From NCBI RefSeq assembly GCF_000835495.1, contig NW_015622547.1, positions 1 through 64,000 on the forward strand: 64,000 nucleotides of DNA, written 5' to 3'. Positions within the stretch are counted from its first letter, which is position 1, and every line of letters begins with the position of its first letter. Both the position numbers and the translations under genes were made by a program. Positions 1-11,502 of this stretch are shown here, one piece after another. Under the pieces are notes generated by a model. That model worked only from the letters and a program-made list of their open reading frames with translations. It was not told where the DNA came from and made no database searches. Source of the stretch: Cladophialophora immunda (lineage: Eukaryota > Ascomycota > Eurotiomycetes > Chaetothyriales > Herpotrichiellaceae).

Positions 1-735
1 CTCAAACCCTCTTCAAGGCTTTGAGTCTCTGTATATAGGGCTAGAGCTATCAGTACTAGGCGTTATTGCTTCTATCAACCTGTCTATCCACCGCTTCCCT
101 TACATTACTAGGCTATATTATCTTAACCTTTCTATACTCTTTAGAACTTATTATAACTATTACGGATAAGATTAGGCCTATTATAAACCTAGTCTTATTA
201 AAGTTCTAAGTGTTATCTTTATAGATCCTATACTTAGCTATTACGTTCCGTACGAGGTTAAACTAGACTTAAATAGTTACTAGATCTTCGCATTAGGCTC
301 TCTAGTAGTCGTATCTACGTATAAATCGCGTTCGTAGCTCTTAATGTCGTTTAATAAAGTTCGATACCTAGCGCGGTCTAACGCGTAACGCGCTACGCGT
401 TATACGCAGTTTATTAGCTATATCTCCTACACCACTAAGTCGGGGAGGAAATCCTCGCGAACATAGGTTAAGGACCTCTCGTACGAGGACTGATTCTTTA
501 AGGTCGGTTAAATTTCGAGAATTCGCTGGTTAGTCGCGTCGGAAAGGTCGACCCTTCCTTCGATTACGGAGGGTTACTTTAGGGATATTATAGACTTTAG
601 CAATAGATTGTACGCTCTGTTTTGGATCGCGTTTAAGAGCTTGAAGGGCAAGGAGTATTCTAGCTTCTTTCTGAGTAGATTTCATTTGTTTTGGTGGAGT
701 ACTTAAAGGAATAAGTTGAAGGTAATATATAGCGC
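1..735. repeat. RIP-like degenerate repeat, probable dead transposon
   Basis: This stretch has no useful open frame and is very rich in TpA. In bases 121-420 I counted by hand 54 TpA, 2 CpA and 2 TpG dinucleotides. Loss of CpA and TpG with gain of TpA on both strands is the classic mark of repeat-induced point mutation in ascomycetes, which acts on duplicated DNA such as transposons. CpG-containing patches such as those near 370-410 remain. I cannot assign the original element to a family because no protein motif survives. The block ends abruptly near the broken gene that starts at 785. Confidence 0.7.
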
Positions 736-741
736 GGAAAG

Positions 742-775
742 TGCGCGACTCGCTATGCTGCGCGACTCGCTATGC
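742..775. repeat. 17-bp perfect tandem duplication
   Basis: The unit TGCGCGACTCGCTATGC occurs twice without a gap (742-758 and 759-775), just upstream of the broken gene at 785-1893 and at the edge of the RIP-like block. It may mark a junction between the repeat and the gene. Confidence 0.8.
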
Positions 776-784
776 ACCCACGTT

Positions 785-1893
785 ATGCTCCGTCAAAAAC
801 TTGACGAACTATATCAATGGGCGCCTTGACTTGCCATCGCCTGTTGAAGCAACAATACTGGCGTTGTCGCCGCTCTGCAAGCTTTTCAGAGTTATACCCA
901 CGGCCAAAATCTCTGTTCGCACCTTCGAGCGACCCATTCAAAGCGCCAAGTGGTACAAGTCATACATCCTCAAAAGAATCGCTGGATCGCTGAGTAGTAG
1001 CACTTATGCTCCGTTCGAAATTGAAGTGGCTTTCTCATGTCTAGCATATATGGTTACCGAGATTGACATTGATCCAGATGTCATGGAGCGGGTTTTCGCG
1101 ATGGCGTATGAGGACTCCTTATATGTTGATATGCGGGTAAGTTTGTCCGCCTTGAGATGTCTTGCACCTTAAGTAACGCAATTTGACACAGTTGCTATGC
1201 GATCCCTCAATTACACCGAAGCTGTACGAAATGGTACACGCCATCGGCAATGTTGGAAAACCAGGTTTGACATTGCTAATTCCACCAAAAGAGCCGATAG
1301 TGCGAGCCATAAAACCCTCCTCTTAGAAGGTGGCGAGCAATTCGTCTTTCGATGCGAAACCAGAGAATCATTTGAGTGGGACCACGCTTCACTTGTCATT
1401 CACATACTATTACCGGCCAGCTCATATTAGCGATGAACAAGGCCAAGACAGCCAAATATATTTCTTGGAATCGGTCGTTTCGGTGTACGACTCAGGTGTA
1501 TGGGTGGGCGACGTTGATATACTCAAGTCACTTAGCGATCCAGGGATTTTACATCGGTTCCACCCTTGTCCTTGTAAGGACCCGAAAAGGCATGACGGTA
1601 GCCCCGCTTTTGTCTCGGACCTAATCTCTGTTGAGGGTTGGAATGACCTTCTGGATGCCTCAATCGAACCAATTGTCATACGAGCCCACAACAACTGGAT
1701 CGCGCGGCTAGCCGCAGTCGGGATCCTGGGGACGACTCGCCCATACGGAGGGCGACGTCCTATCACGATTTGCTCTTCAGATCACTGCTGGCGGTGCTAC
1801 CCCATCCATGTGTCGAATGTGGCGAACGGAAACACACATGGACTCCAGCTGCCGAACATCCAAAGTACAGGTGATCCGATATACATTGATTGA
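785..1893 (+). pseudogene. Broken conserved fungal protein of unknown function
   Basis: I do not know a function for this family, but the sequence looks like a conserved fungal protein with segments such as EATILALSPLCK, HAIGNVGKPGLTLLIPP, YFLESVVSVYDSGVWVGDVD and IRAHNNWIARLAAVGIL. The ATG at 785 opens a frame reading MLRQKLDELYQWAP that hits TGA at 827-829. Ignoring one T at 826/827 joins it to the long frame beginning DLPSPVEAT. Exon 1 then runs to 1136, a 55-base intron (1137-1191, GTAAGT...CAG) follows, and exon 2 continues in phase. Exon 2 carries an in-frame TAG at 1324-1326 and then stays open to 1893. So there are two lesions, a +1 shift and a nonsense codon, in an otherwise well-preserved gene. 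A recent pseudogene is most likely; sequence error could explain the frameshift. Confidence 0.6.
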
Positions 1894-3136
1894 TTTGTTT
1901 CCAACCTTGGAGTCAGTGACGAGTTCTAAGTGTACGTATTCAAATGTGTAAGGAGCTCCTAGCTCTTGCCAAAATAAACCCTGGGCGTCAATCCATCGCC
2001 CACAGCCAAATATCGTGGGCCTTGCGTGAGATATGTACTGGTCGACTCCGAGGAAGAAGCTCCTCAGCTTGTGATGGCGAGAGTGTGTTGGCGCACAAGG
2101 ACTATGATTAGTTCAAAGGGTATGGAACCAGAATGTGTGAAATCGTGCATCTACCTACATATCAAATATTGAGTATCCGAGACGATTTGTGTACACATTT
2201 AGTAGGGACATTCCTAATCATAGCACTCTCTTTATACCTTTCCATATCCTATCGTACATCTAGCCGTACAGAGTTTTCGGGTCGTAAAGCTCCACGGTAG
2301 TGGTAAGGCTGACTTTTCTATGTAGAATTGGGGCGTTGCCAATAGTCTAGGTCTTGAAAGTGGTTCCCCGTTCCAACAGAATGGTGGAAATTGTTATATA
2401 GAGTTCTATCGCCATTATACATCTTTATGTCCAACTCATCTACCCATTCGATCCTATAAGTTTTTCCTAACTTATATATCGAAGGCGGTCTTCACGCCTC
2501 TACACCTACGGCCAACACCACCGAATCCGACGCGAAGAAGTCTAGGTTAGTCCTAGTAACGATAGCTAAGATAAGACGACCTAGGATGAATCAAACGAAG
2601 ATTGAATAACGCGAAATCAAACGTTTTAGGGGCTCATAATCTATAGGACCAACTTGATTGATTGATCTTCTATCTAACTAGTGGGGACGCGCGCGCGGCA
2701 GTTTGGCGTGCCGATGTGAAAATCTAGCCCGGCTAACCTTCTCAGTTAGGCTAGGGCAACACGCAAGGCCGGTGAAATGCCGGTGATCACTCAGTGACGT
2801 AATACACTTAGCCCTTGACAGCAGCTAGAATATTAACCACTCTTGCCACTTTAATTAGAACTTATGGACCTTCCTAGAATAGTATTAGTCTTGACAGTGC
2901 GGGGAAGGGGAATTTCCGGAACATTGAGTTCCTTATTTGCCGAGTATATAGATAAAGAGGCCGTTGAGAACCACCATCACCTCCTCCCCATTCTATCCCT
3001 CCTCCTACTCCTTAGACTGGTATTACGTCCCTCGGTACCAGTCTCGAATACAGCTATCTAGAGTCACAGTGTTTCTCCTGATCTGACTTTTTTAATTCAT
3101 TCATGTAGAGGAGTTTTACTAGTCATCTCCTTGACA
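1894..3136. other. No supported gene; partly RIP-like spacer
   Basis: No convincing coding frame. A patch near 2535-2600 again has many TpA steps, and 2690-2830 is GC-richer with small imperfect inverted and direct repeats (for example GCCGGTGA twice near 2768-2786). A 65-codon open frame at 2864-3061 has no recognisable motif. The last part presumably holds the promoter of the SDR gene at 3137. Confidence 0.5.
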
Positions 3137-3913
3137 ATGGCTCAAACTCAGGCTGTTGCGATCATTACTGGGGCAAGTCAAGGACTAGGAGCGGCGTCTG
3201 CGATCCGACTCGCCCAAATCTACTCAGCAATTGTTCTGGTTGCCCGCAACGAGCCGCTGCTAGCGCAGGTTGCAGCGCAGGTAGAAGCAGCAGGGGCCAA
3301 AACACTCATCATCCCGGTGGACCTCTCCCTGCCAGCGTCCGCAACGGCAGTAGTGGCAGCAGCGGTCGATAAGTTTGGGAGGATTGATGCCCTCTTCAAC
3401 AATGCCGGTTCCGTTAAGCCAATCGACCTTTTCAAACTGACCGACGAACAGTGGAACGACGGATTCAATCTGAAACTGCATGGCGCACGGCGACTGACCC
3501 TCGAGGCCTGGCCGTACCTGAAAATCTCCAAGGGTGCTGTGTTGTTCATGTCCGGCGTGGCGGCTGAGGCCCCTAAAGCAGGCAATGCGGCGGTTGCGGT
3601 TGTTAATTCCTCTGTCAATGCGTTGTCCAAGGCGTTTGCGGATCGTGGACTCGAAGATGGTGTGCAGGTCAACACAATATTGCCTGGCCCTGTTGAGACT
3701 GAACGACTGGTGACGATGGCCACGGAATCTGCTCGCGCCAAAGAGATCCCCCTGGAAGAGGCCAAAGGCAACTTGCTGAAGTCCATGGGTATACCCCGAT
3801 TTGGAAAGCCCGAGGAAATCGCAGAGCTTGTCGCGTATTTACTATCTCCACTGGCGCGCTGGATGACTGGCTCTGCAGTTAGGATCGATGGCGGTGTGGT
3901 TAAGGGGATATGA
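3137..3913 (+). CDS. Short-chain dehydrogenase/reductase lacking the usual catalytic Tyr/Lys
   Basis: A 258-residue classical-length SDR, uninterrupted. The cofactor motif TGASQGLG lies at residues 11-18 and the structural NNAG motif near residue 87, so a Rossmann fold binding NAD(P) is well supported. A serine is present in LFMSGVAA at the usual catalytic Ser place. The expected Tyr-x-x-x-Lys is missing: the aligned stretch reads AVAVVNSSVNALSKAFA, with no Tyr and with Asn or Val at the Lys place. The next segment, VNTILPGPVETERL, is a normal post-catalytic PG loop, and the C-terminus ends in the usual DGG. Start chosen at the ATG at 3137. The enzyme may be catalytically altered or use other residues; its substrate is unknown. 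It is followed on the same strand by an MDR oxidoreductase about 450 bases away. Confidence 0.85.
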   Translation: MAQTQAVAIITGASQGLGAASAIRLAQIYSAIVLVARNEPLLAQVAAQVEAAGAKTLIIPVDLSLPASATAVVAAAVDKFGRIDALFNNAGSVKPIDLFKLTDEQWNDGFNLKLHGARRLTLEAWPYLKISKGAVLFMSGVAAEAPKAGNAAVAVVNSSVNALSKAFADRGLEDGVQVNTILPGPVETERLVTMATESARAKEIPLEEAKGNLLKSMGIPRFGKPEEIAELVAYLLSPLARWMTGSAVRIDGGVVKGI

Positions 3914-4363
3914 ACCTTGGGATATTTGTTATCCTCGACTTTCTACCTCATGCCCTCTCTCTTTGTCATTCTCTTCTCTCCTGCTTTGCCTTCAAAGGCC
4001 GAGGCTCTGCTGTCGGCTTTCCTTTTGGCCCATTCCCTTTGGATTGGTAAGGGTTTTCTAGAAGTCTAAGCCCTGAGTAACTTCACGATATAGCTCACAG
4101 TTTCCTCACACTGAGAACGCCCTTGTATAGTTACATTCCATATTACTGAGAGAATTGATTAAACTACTTCTTGCTTTTGGGACATCTCAGTTCATGTGTG
4201 CTTGGATACTTCCTCGCAAGGCCCTGAGCCCGATATATATTATTATGTCCCGGCTGACCTTCCTGTGCTACCCGGGCCCTAGCTTCCTGGGCTTACTTAT
4301 AACACCCGCTTAAGCCTCGGGACATGGCTTCGCTCAAAACCTAACTTTCTCAGTCTCCTCATC
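3914..4363. other. Spacer with promoter of the MDR oxidoreductase
   Basis: A pyrimidine-rich stretch follows the SDR stop. A TATATAT run at about 4234-4240, roughly 125 bases before the next ATG, is a possible TATA element. The segment just before the ATG is rich in CT, as is common before fungal starts. Confidence 0.4.
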
Positions 4364-5549
4364 ATGGTTCAAAACAAGAGCCTGATCTTCAAAAGCGTGC
4401 CGATCCATGCACCGGTTCCAGATGTGCACCTAGGCATCGAGGAGCGGAAATTCGATGTTGCGCAGGATCCGCCTCATGGAGGGGTAACCGGCAAGACGCT
4501 CTATGTCAGCCTCGACCCTTACATGAGAGGCCGGATGCGGACTGCAGAGGCGAAATCATACTCTCCCGCATACACCCTCGGTGAGCCGATGACTGCGTAC
4601 GCCCTGGTCCAAGTCATCAAATCCGACAACGGCAAATACACCAGAGGAGACATTGTGTACGGCCAATTCCCGGTAGCGGAATATAGCGCCATACCTGACG
4701 AACTCCTCTCGCGAGACCTCGTCCGCAAAGCCCACCCCATTCCCAACGCGCCGCTATCCAATTGGCTTAGTCTACTAGGTTCGACTGGTCTGACAGCGTT
4801 CTCCAGTCTCTATGAGCTTGGAGCGCCAAAAAGGGGAGAAACCATCTTCGTCTCGTCAGCCGCCGGTGCTGTCGGGCTTTTTGTCGGCCAGATTGCCAGG
4901 ATCGAGGGTTTGACGGTTATTGGTAGTGTCGGCGATGATACAAAGCTGAGTCTTATCAAGGAGGTGGGTTTTGATGATGGCTTCAATTATAAAAAGGAGA
5001 AGGCAGCGGACGCTTTGCGACGACTGGCACCCCAAGGGATCGACATCTACTATGACAACGTTGGAGGCGAGCAACTTGAGGCCGCCCTTGGTTCTATGAA
5101 CAACTTTGGGAGACTCAGTAAGTGTCGCAGGTGTTCTTCAGACTTGTTTCTGGCTAATTATCTATGCGTAGTTGAATGTGGCATGATATCTCAGTACAAC
5201 AAACCTCTGGCTGAGCAGTATGGCGTGAAGGGTCTATTCAACATCGTCTCGAAGCGACTTAAAATGGAAGGCTTCATCGTTACGGACCCACGTTTCGGTC
5301 CCAGATGGCGTCAACTCAGGGACGAGAAAATGCTCCAAGTGAGATAACCAATTGCCTCCTCAAAACAAGTTGAGTACATTGACCGTATACTGACATGTAC
5401 TTCCTTCACAGTGGCTCAAAGATGGCAAGATTCGAAGCATAGAACACATCACCGAAGGGATTGAAAACGCTGCACAGGCCTTTGTCGATATGCTTGAGAG
5501 CAACAGAGCAGTGGGAAAGGCAATCTTAAAGGTAGCAGATCCAGAGTAA
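4364..5549 (+). CDS. NADP-dependent MDR oxidoreductase (leukotriene B4 12-hydroxydehydrogenase / prostaglandin reductase type)
   Basis: Spliced exons are 4364-5117, 5172-5338 and 5412-5549, giving 352 residues, normal for this zinc-free MDR family, which reduces alpha,beta-unsaturated carbonyl compounds with NADPH. Family marks are YVSLDPYMRGRM near the N-terminus, SAAGAVGLFVGQIAR as the nucleotide loop, YYDNVGGEQLEAAL, and GRL/IECGMISQYN across the first intron. The first intron (54 bases, GTAAGT, branch CTAAT, TAG) keeps the reading frame and would be missed by a naive ORF call. The second intron (5339-5411, GTGAGA...CAG) leads to the final exon with WLKDGKI and the family ending VGKAILKV. 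Likely cytosolic; specific substrate unknown. Confidence 0.88.
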
Positions 5550-5823
5550 CGGACTTCATACTTGACCAGGCCGTTTCCTATACGCAATCCAAGTATTTTG
5601 AAACATATGCAGGGAAAGTCTAAGGGTATTTTAGCTTCTGAAGTGGCCAGAGATATTTCCCAGGTACACGGTCTGAATTGCTCAGTTCGTAATTCGCCGT
5701 GCGTTTGACCACACTATCACAACTGCAGATCAACACAGCCTCAAACCTCCACCGCTTGCACCGATGCATTGCTGCTACTGATCGCCATCTCGAACAAGAT
5801 GATCAATACTGAATTTTGATAGT

Positions 5824-7937
5824 TTAGATGAGGTTTCTGATGGCTGCCATGACATAATCTTTGGCACCTCTCTTCTTGTTTTCCTCCTGCATCTCCATTA
5901 TGCTAGCGCGCCTCTGATCCTCGGGGACATCTGCACCACTAACGGCTCGCTGGCTCTCTCTCATGCCCGTATAGATATCAATATCTTTGGTTCTGATGAA
6001 CAACGGGCGGTCTGATGGCCGAACAAACCAGCTGTAGATCTTCCAGCACAGGTAGAGGAAGATGAGCAGGGGACCAGCGAGGTAAAGTTGGAAAAAGGTA
6101 TTGGCATCCAAGTAAGGGCCCCCGACTGGATAGAGTGCGACGTAAAACTGAGCCATGAGGCTGACAACGTTGATGAGCAGGCACACCCACGAGCCCCAGA
6201 CGCCGAAAGCAGCCCTGAAGGGGAGCTCGTCCAAGGAATGACCGTTGTGAGCCCTGAAAGTCATTAGACTCTGAGGAGAGAAGCGGAGGGTGCATTCTGC
6301 TACTTACCAAGCTGCGCGGAAGCGAATGTGGGCCAGAGCGATACCGCTGTAGATGAAGAGAATAGAGAGACCTGACAACGACAGGAGCCAGTTGAAGATC
6401 GTTCCTCCATTACTCGCCAAGTTGATAAATGCCAGACAGCCGAATAGAAGCTGGAGGACCACCACGGACATGGGACGGCCTTTCTTGTCAACGTAGGCCA
6501 GTATCTTGGGACCCATACCTATATATGAAGTTAGCGTCGTAGGGAGTTTTGAATTCGTAAAACGCACCATTTGCAGCGAGAGCCTGAATTGTTCGAGTCG
6601 AGCCAAAAGTGCAGGAATTGGCAACGCTCATGACAGAGATCAAGATGACCGCATTGAAGATTGATGGGAGGACCTTGATGCCAGCAAGCTGAATTGCGAT
6701 GACAAAAGGTGAGTGACGCGATTCGGAGCCTTCGCCACTATACAAGGGGCTGTCTGCCGGTACGATCAAACCAACGAGGAAGAGGTTGACAATGTAGAAG
6801 ATGCCGATACGCCATACGACCTGCTTTGAGGCCCGGGGAATCTCCTTCTTCGGGTTGGCCGTCTCCGCAGCAGCCAGTCCGGTCAGCTCAGTTCCAGTGT
6901 AGGCGAACGCCGCGGTGACGAAGACACTGCAGAAGCCGTGAAAGCCGTTGAGGAACGCCGACCAAGGGGAATGCCTATTTCCAACTATCAGTCTTGTCGG
7001 TAGCTACTGTTAGGGCGAGATTACCAGTATCTGGCCCCAATGTAGCCTCTGTCGTCTGACGGAACGCCGCCGCAGTCAATTATTATTCCGAGGATCATGA
7101 AGCCTATGCAGGCAATAATCTTGAGAATACTGAGGCCAAATTCGACCTATCCAATTAGCTCATTGCCCGGAAGACTTTCGGTGGGCTTACCTCGCCATAT
7201 CCCCTCACACCGAAAATCTGAATAACCATCAAGGCGACGAGCAGCGGGACGATCCACGCGGCATTGTTGATGCCGTCCGATCCATGCCAATAGTGAATGA
7301 TGTTGCAGGCAGCGGAAATTTCGAAGGGAAGGACAGTCAACCAACTGATGGCGTACTCCCAGGCGCAGGCAAACCCAAAGGATGGATCAACGAAGCGACA
7401 GATGTACATCGTGAAAGCACCATTGACCGGATACATAACGGACATCTCCGCGAGAGCTTGCATCATGAGATAGCTAACCAGGAGTGTGAGCTGAGGACAA
7501 AGGCCTTCCAATATCTAGGAGACATACACCATGAGACCTGGGAAGAAAAACGGTTAGCTATCGATTATGTTTCTCGCAGAATATGTAACTCACCAATGAT
7601 TATAAAACCAAGGAGCACAGAAGCAGGTCCACCGGTCTGGAAAGCACCACCAGAACTAACGAATAGACCTGCACCAATTGCACCACCACTAAAAGGTCGG
7701 TAAGCATGAGCTTGGGGCACTCGGTGTTTGTACTTACATGGCAATCATTTGCATATGTCGACCCTTCAGCTCGCGATGAAGCACGTACTGGTCTCCTTCC
7801 ACCAGAGCACGATCCTCTGGGTCGACACTGAACTGTCGACCACGTGCATGAGCGGCGAACGAGCCCGGCTCATGGTCCGGGACATCGTCGGTGGCGTACT
7901 TCTCATTGAGAGTGTTGGTTTTGTTCTCGAAACTCAT
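5824..7937 (-). CDS. Amino-acid permease (APC superfamily, fungal AAP type)
   Basis: A plasma-membrane amino-acid/proton symporter of 585 residues. Reading down the minus strand the exons are 7937-7738, 7688-7594, 7537-7528, 7473-7191, 7146-7025, 6974-6568, 6518-6308 and 6253-5824. The charged N-terminal tail ends in HMQMIAIGGAIGAGLFV, the hallmark of the family's first membrane helix. Other marks are QALAEMSVMYPVNGAF, AFAYTGTELTGLAAAE, PRASKQVVWRIGIFY and SVANSCTFGSTRTIQALAANG. All splice junctions restore conserved family sequence, including a 10-base micro-exon (7528-7537) that supplies GLMV in the second helix. The tail is cytosolic and hydrophilic, as in fungal permeases whose endocytosis is controlled there. 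The amino-acid range cannot be read from the sequence. Confidence 0.9.
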
Positions 7938-10900
7938 CTTGGCGACAGACGAGAGGGAGGAATGAAAGAAACAAAACCGTGTCAGAGGAAGACCGCGGTC
8001 ACCCCGGTTTTAAAGCACCAAGCTTCCCAAGTATCGGCAAGCACTACAAGCACCCTTAAGCTGCGAGGGCATTAGCGACCAGCCAGCTATGGCAAATCAT
8101 AGATAGGAGCTTTGTGTTGTCGCATCGAGAGTGGTTCGGGCGGCACACAACCCGGGCCCGTTCAGGACGCTCATTGGCGATCGCCACGATTAGCCACAAT
8201 TAGGTGACATCGTGCCGGCGCGCCTTCATTTAGCGAGCCCTGCCTCGGCTTTGCGGAGATGGAGGGCATTTGCTGGGTGGAGAAGCAGCAGAAGCAATCG
8301 CTTGCGCCCACCGATGTGGCGCCTCTCTCATGATCGGGGTTCGCCAGATCCTCTTGGGCATCACGAGACCGTCGTGAGGGCTTTTCGACGCAGGCTCATG
8401 CACCTTCTCAAGTAATGGAGACCAGCGCTGGAAGGCGAATAGCAAGGATGCCACCAAGTAACCTGCCTGACACAGTAAAATGTCCGTCGGGTTCATCTCA
8501 ACGCGATCCGCCCACCCCGGGCAAGGCCCGTAGGCTTCGCTGCCTCCCTTGCCTCCCTTGCTGATATCCTCACTGATTGGCCTGCCAAGCAGCCTCCGGA
8601 ATTGCCTCCACAGTGCCCCAGTGGATTGCCAGAGATAAGGATGTTGCAGTGGTGGATCATGCCAAGCTTCGGCGGGAGCTTCCATGCGTTCTTTTGGGGG
8701 CTGCGTGGCCAAAACGAGATATGGCAAACAAAGCCGAACTTGGCCCTGTCCGAGGGGCTGGCTACGATTCCACATTTGCAAGGCTGCTTAAGAGTCAATA
8801 GAAGACGAGCGCATTCGTCGGACCCATGATCTCTCAGCGGCAGAGGTTGGTGGCTGCTTTCCAAAGAGCCAACATTTCAAACGTGTTAATGATGGCCATC
8901 CCACTCGAAGAAGCTCACCCCATAGCGAGCTCTTACCAGACGTCAGACCTATCACCACAGCCAAGAAAGTTAACCGAACGTGTCCTATCTATCACCGAAG
9001 CGGTATGACGAAGCCGGAGGAAGATCTGAGAAGAGATAGACAATCCTCGAGAAGAGAAATGCAAGTGCGGTCGTTCACCGAACAGGCGCAGACAAGATCA
9101 GGAATGGGGAGAGACTGACACCAGCCACAGTCCAGCTCTCACGGCTGGTGGAAGATGCAGGTCGCTAAAAATGAGCTCCCCTACAAATGATATAGGAAAA
9201 TGATGCGAGGATCAGCTTATTCCATGGGCGGATTGATGGAGTCAGACCTTAGACGGGAAATCCATGGCCAGAGTATGACGCTTGCAGGCAGGACAAGGAT
9301 TGTTGCTCACACATCGCAAGGTAACGGAGACCTGACACAGGAGTTCGAAGGCATCGTGGAGCAATAGGGGAGCACATCACAGAAGGACGAGAACATGATC
9401 GAGGAGCTTCTGAAACCCGGTCAAGAGAATGCAGCCGATATTAGCGTAGTGGAAAGGGAGAACCAAAGAAAAAAGGTCAAGAACAGTGCGAACGATCAAG
9501 TCCAGACAGCATAAAGCTGGGCCCAGGTGGTGGCAGACGTGTCCGCTGCGAGTCGTTGTTCACCCACCTCGCCAGCCTCGCAACCATCTTCTCCGAGAAG
9601 CCTCAGTCGACCCTAGTCGGTCAGCTTCTCCAGTCTCAAATTTATCGCAAAATGCTCTATCGTGCTCAACCTCAATAGTGCCAAGGAGCACATGAGCGAC
9701 TTCGCACACCTTGAAAGATGCAGTCAATAGGGGTTGGAAAAGGTAAGAACCAACCTGCCAGGTGGTCTGCGCAGACGTGCAGACGGAGCCGAAGAGGAGG
9801 AGGAGACCAAGCCCCTCCTTCGCATCTCGAGGACGGCGCGGACGTCGCGCCAACGTGGCTCGCTTCGACTATGCACAAACTTGGGGAATCATGGTGCCCG
9901 GCCAAAGTTAATCGAGATCATTGTGACACCCTCTGTCCAGATAAGGCCGTTGTAGTGTTCAGGGAAGCGCCAAACGCAGTGATAGTAAGACCAGGCACAA
10001 ATCAACCCGATCCGCTAGTTCAGCCAAGCTGTCGTCAAGGTGTATTGATCAGTGATCCCATTCTCCACTCATCAGCACGAGACAGACTGCTGGCGAGATG
10101 GATCGTCCACGAAGGAATGGAGATGATAGACATCCAAACCTATGAGTGACGAAAATACGGCCACAAGGAGGTCTCAAGGTAAATCTGACCGAGGTTGTGT
10201 GGGCCAGATATGCACAAAGCTGTACACATGCAGTAATGGAGGGCCAAGCGGACGAGACGCTGCTTATCAACGGCCACCACTGGCAGCTGATCTGACCTAT
10301 TCGCTGTATATGGAGCTTCTCCGATAGTTCATTCCATTCCTGTCGAACGTCATCATCTGGATCGAGAGCTAGGGCTATCGCATATCTTGATGCATGACCA
10401 ATGGCTACAACGTCATGGTCTACTAATGATCCCAGAACCGGCAAGTCTACGCGTGACGATTGGAGAGGTGATCGCTCCGCTCTCGCACCACTCAAGGTTG
10501 GAGCAAATCCTCGTCAGCTAAGACCCTGTGGGGATACGGTTCCCTCCGGATCAAGCCCAGCCTACTCGTTCCTCCGTTCAGGTTGCCAGATACGTCGGCA
10601 GAAATGACCTCGATGTAAGCCAAGATTGAGGAAAGGCCATTTCGAGCATTCTCGATACATGTGCCGTTAGCAGGTCAACAAGCGCCTCAGGCTTCAGAGC
10701 ACTGGCCCGAGAAGCTGTCAGAGGGCATGGTCAAGGAGACGAGCTCAGCCTCGTCGTCGACTTTACCCAAAATGACAAGCCGTGGGGTGGTAGGGTGGTA
10801 GGCACTTTACGCTGAGGGATGAGACGCTAGAGATCCTTGCTCTCATAGATGACTTTGAACCCCTCTCGGGTCCTGCCACGGGGCATCTTCCCCTCCTACA

Positions 10901-11502
10901 GCCCGAACTGGAACAGAACAATGGATCTCGTCTTCGCAGGAAGTGACCTGGCGGAATATCGACCAACTGGCAAACCCCGCCGCAAGGAGTGTGGGGCGGA
11001 CCACATTACTTACCATCACCGCCTTTGCGATTGACGTCTCCCAGTTATGTCCTCGACCTCGAAAAGTGTTCTAGATCGCAGATTGGAAGCGATCTCGAAA
11101 CGCCATGGTCGGAGAAATGAGGAGCCAACCTAATTCTATACATGACGATGGAATAGAGGAACAGTTCACCCGATTGAGCGGGACAAACAGAGGGATACTC
11201 GATCAGTATCTGCCTACGTCGTAGCCGTCACAGCATCCGTCCTTGGCGGTGAGTCTGTCAACCTACCCACGGTATCATCAGGCCTAGACGAGGAATTGGA
11301 GCATAAAGCCCGACACAGTTGAAATCTGCCTTTTCGGCCGCTCACCGGGCCTCAGCATCCATAACGCTAGGAAGCTTATTAGAATCAATCTGCACCGAAT
11401 TCACCATGACATAGGTATGAACTAATTTCATGCGTGATCCACTTCCACAACTAGGCGTCGCAAGAGCAGATGGATAAACCACCCGGCGGAATTATTAAAG
11501 TG
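7938..11502. other. Gene-poor stretch of 3.6 kb
   Basis: Open frames here are short, overlapping and without family marks, apart from the possible LINE remnant listed separately at 10849-11034. The first 200 bases upstream of 7937 presumably hold the permease promoter. The region is not strongly TpA-rich, so if it is a decayed repeat it has decayed without heavy RIP. Confidence 0.5.
10849..11034 (+). mobile_element. Possible remnant of a non-LTR retrotransposon endonuclease
   Basis: A short frame contains WNRTMDLVFAGSDLAEY followed about 15 residues later by GADHITYHH. This resembles the end of the apurinic-like endonuclease domain of LINE elements, where a TIDLVFAS-like strand is followed by a G-S-D-H motif. 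No reverse transcriptase core was found nearby, and flanking frames are full of stops. If correct, it is a small piece of a dead Tad-like element, and the surrounding 9000-11480 may be the rest of it. Chance similarity is possible. Confidence 0.35.
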
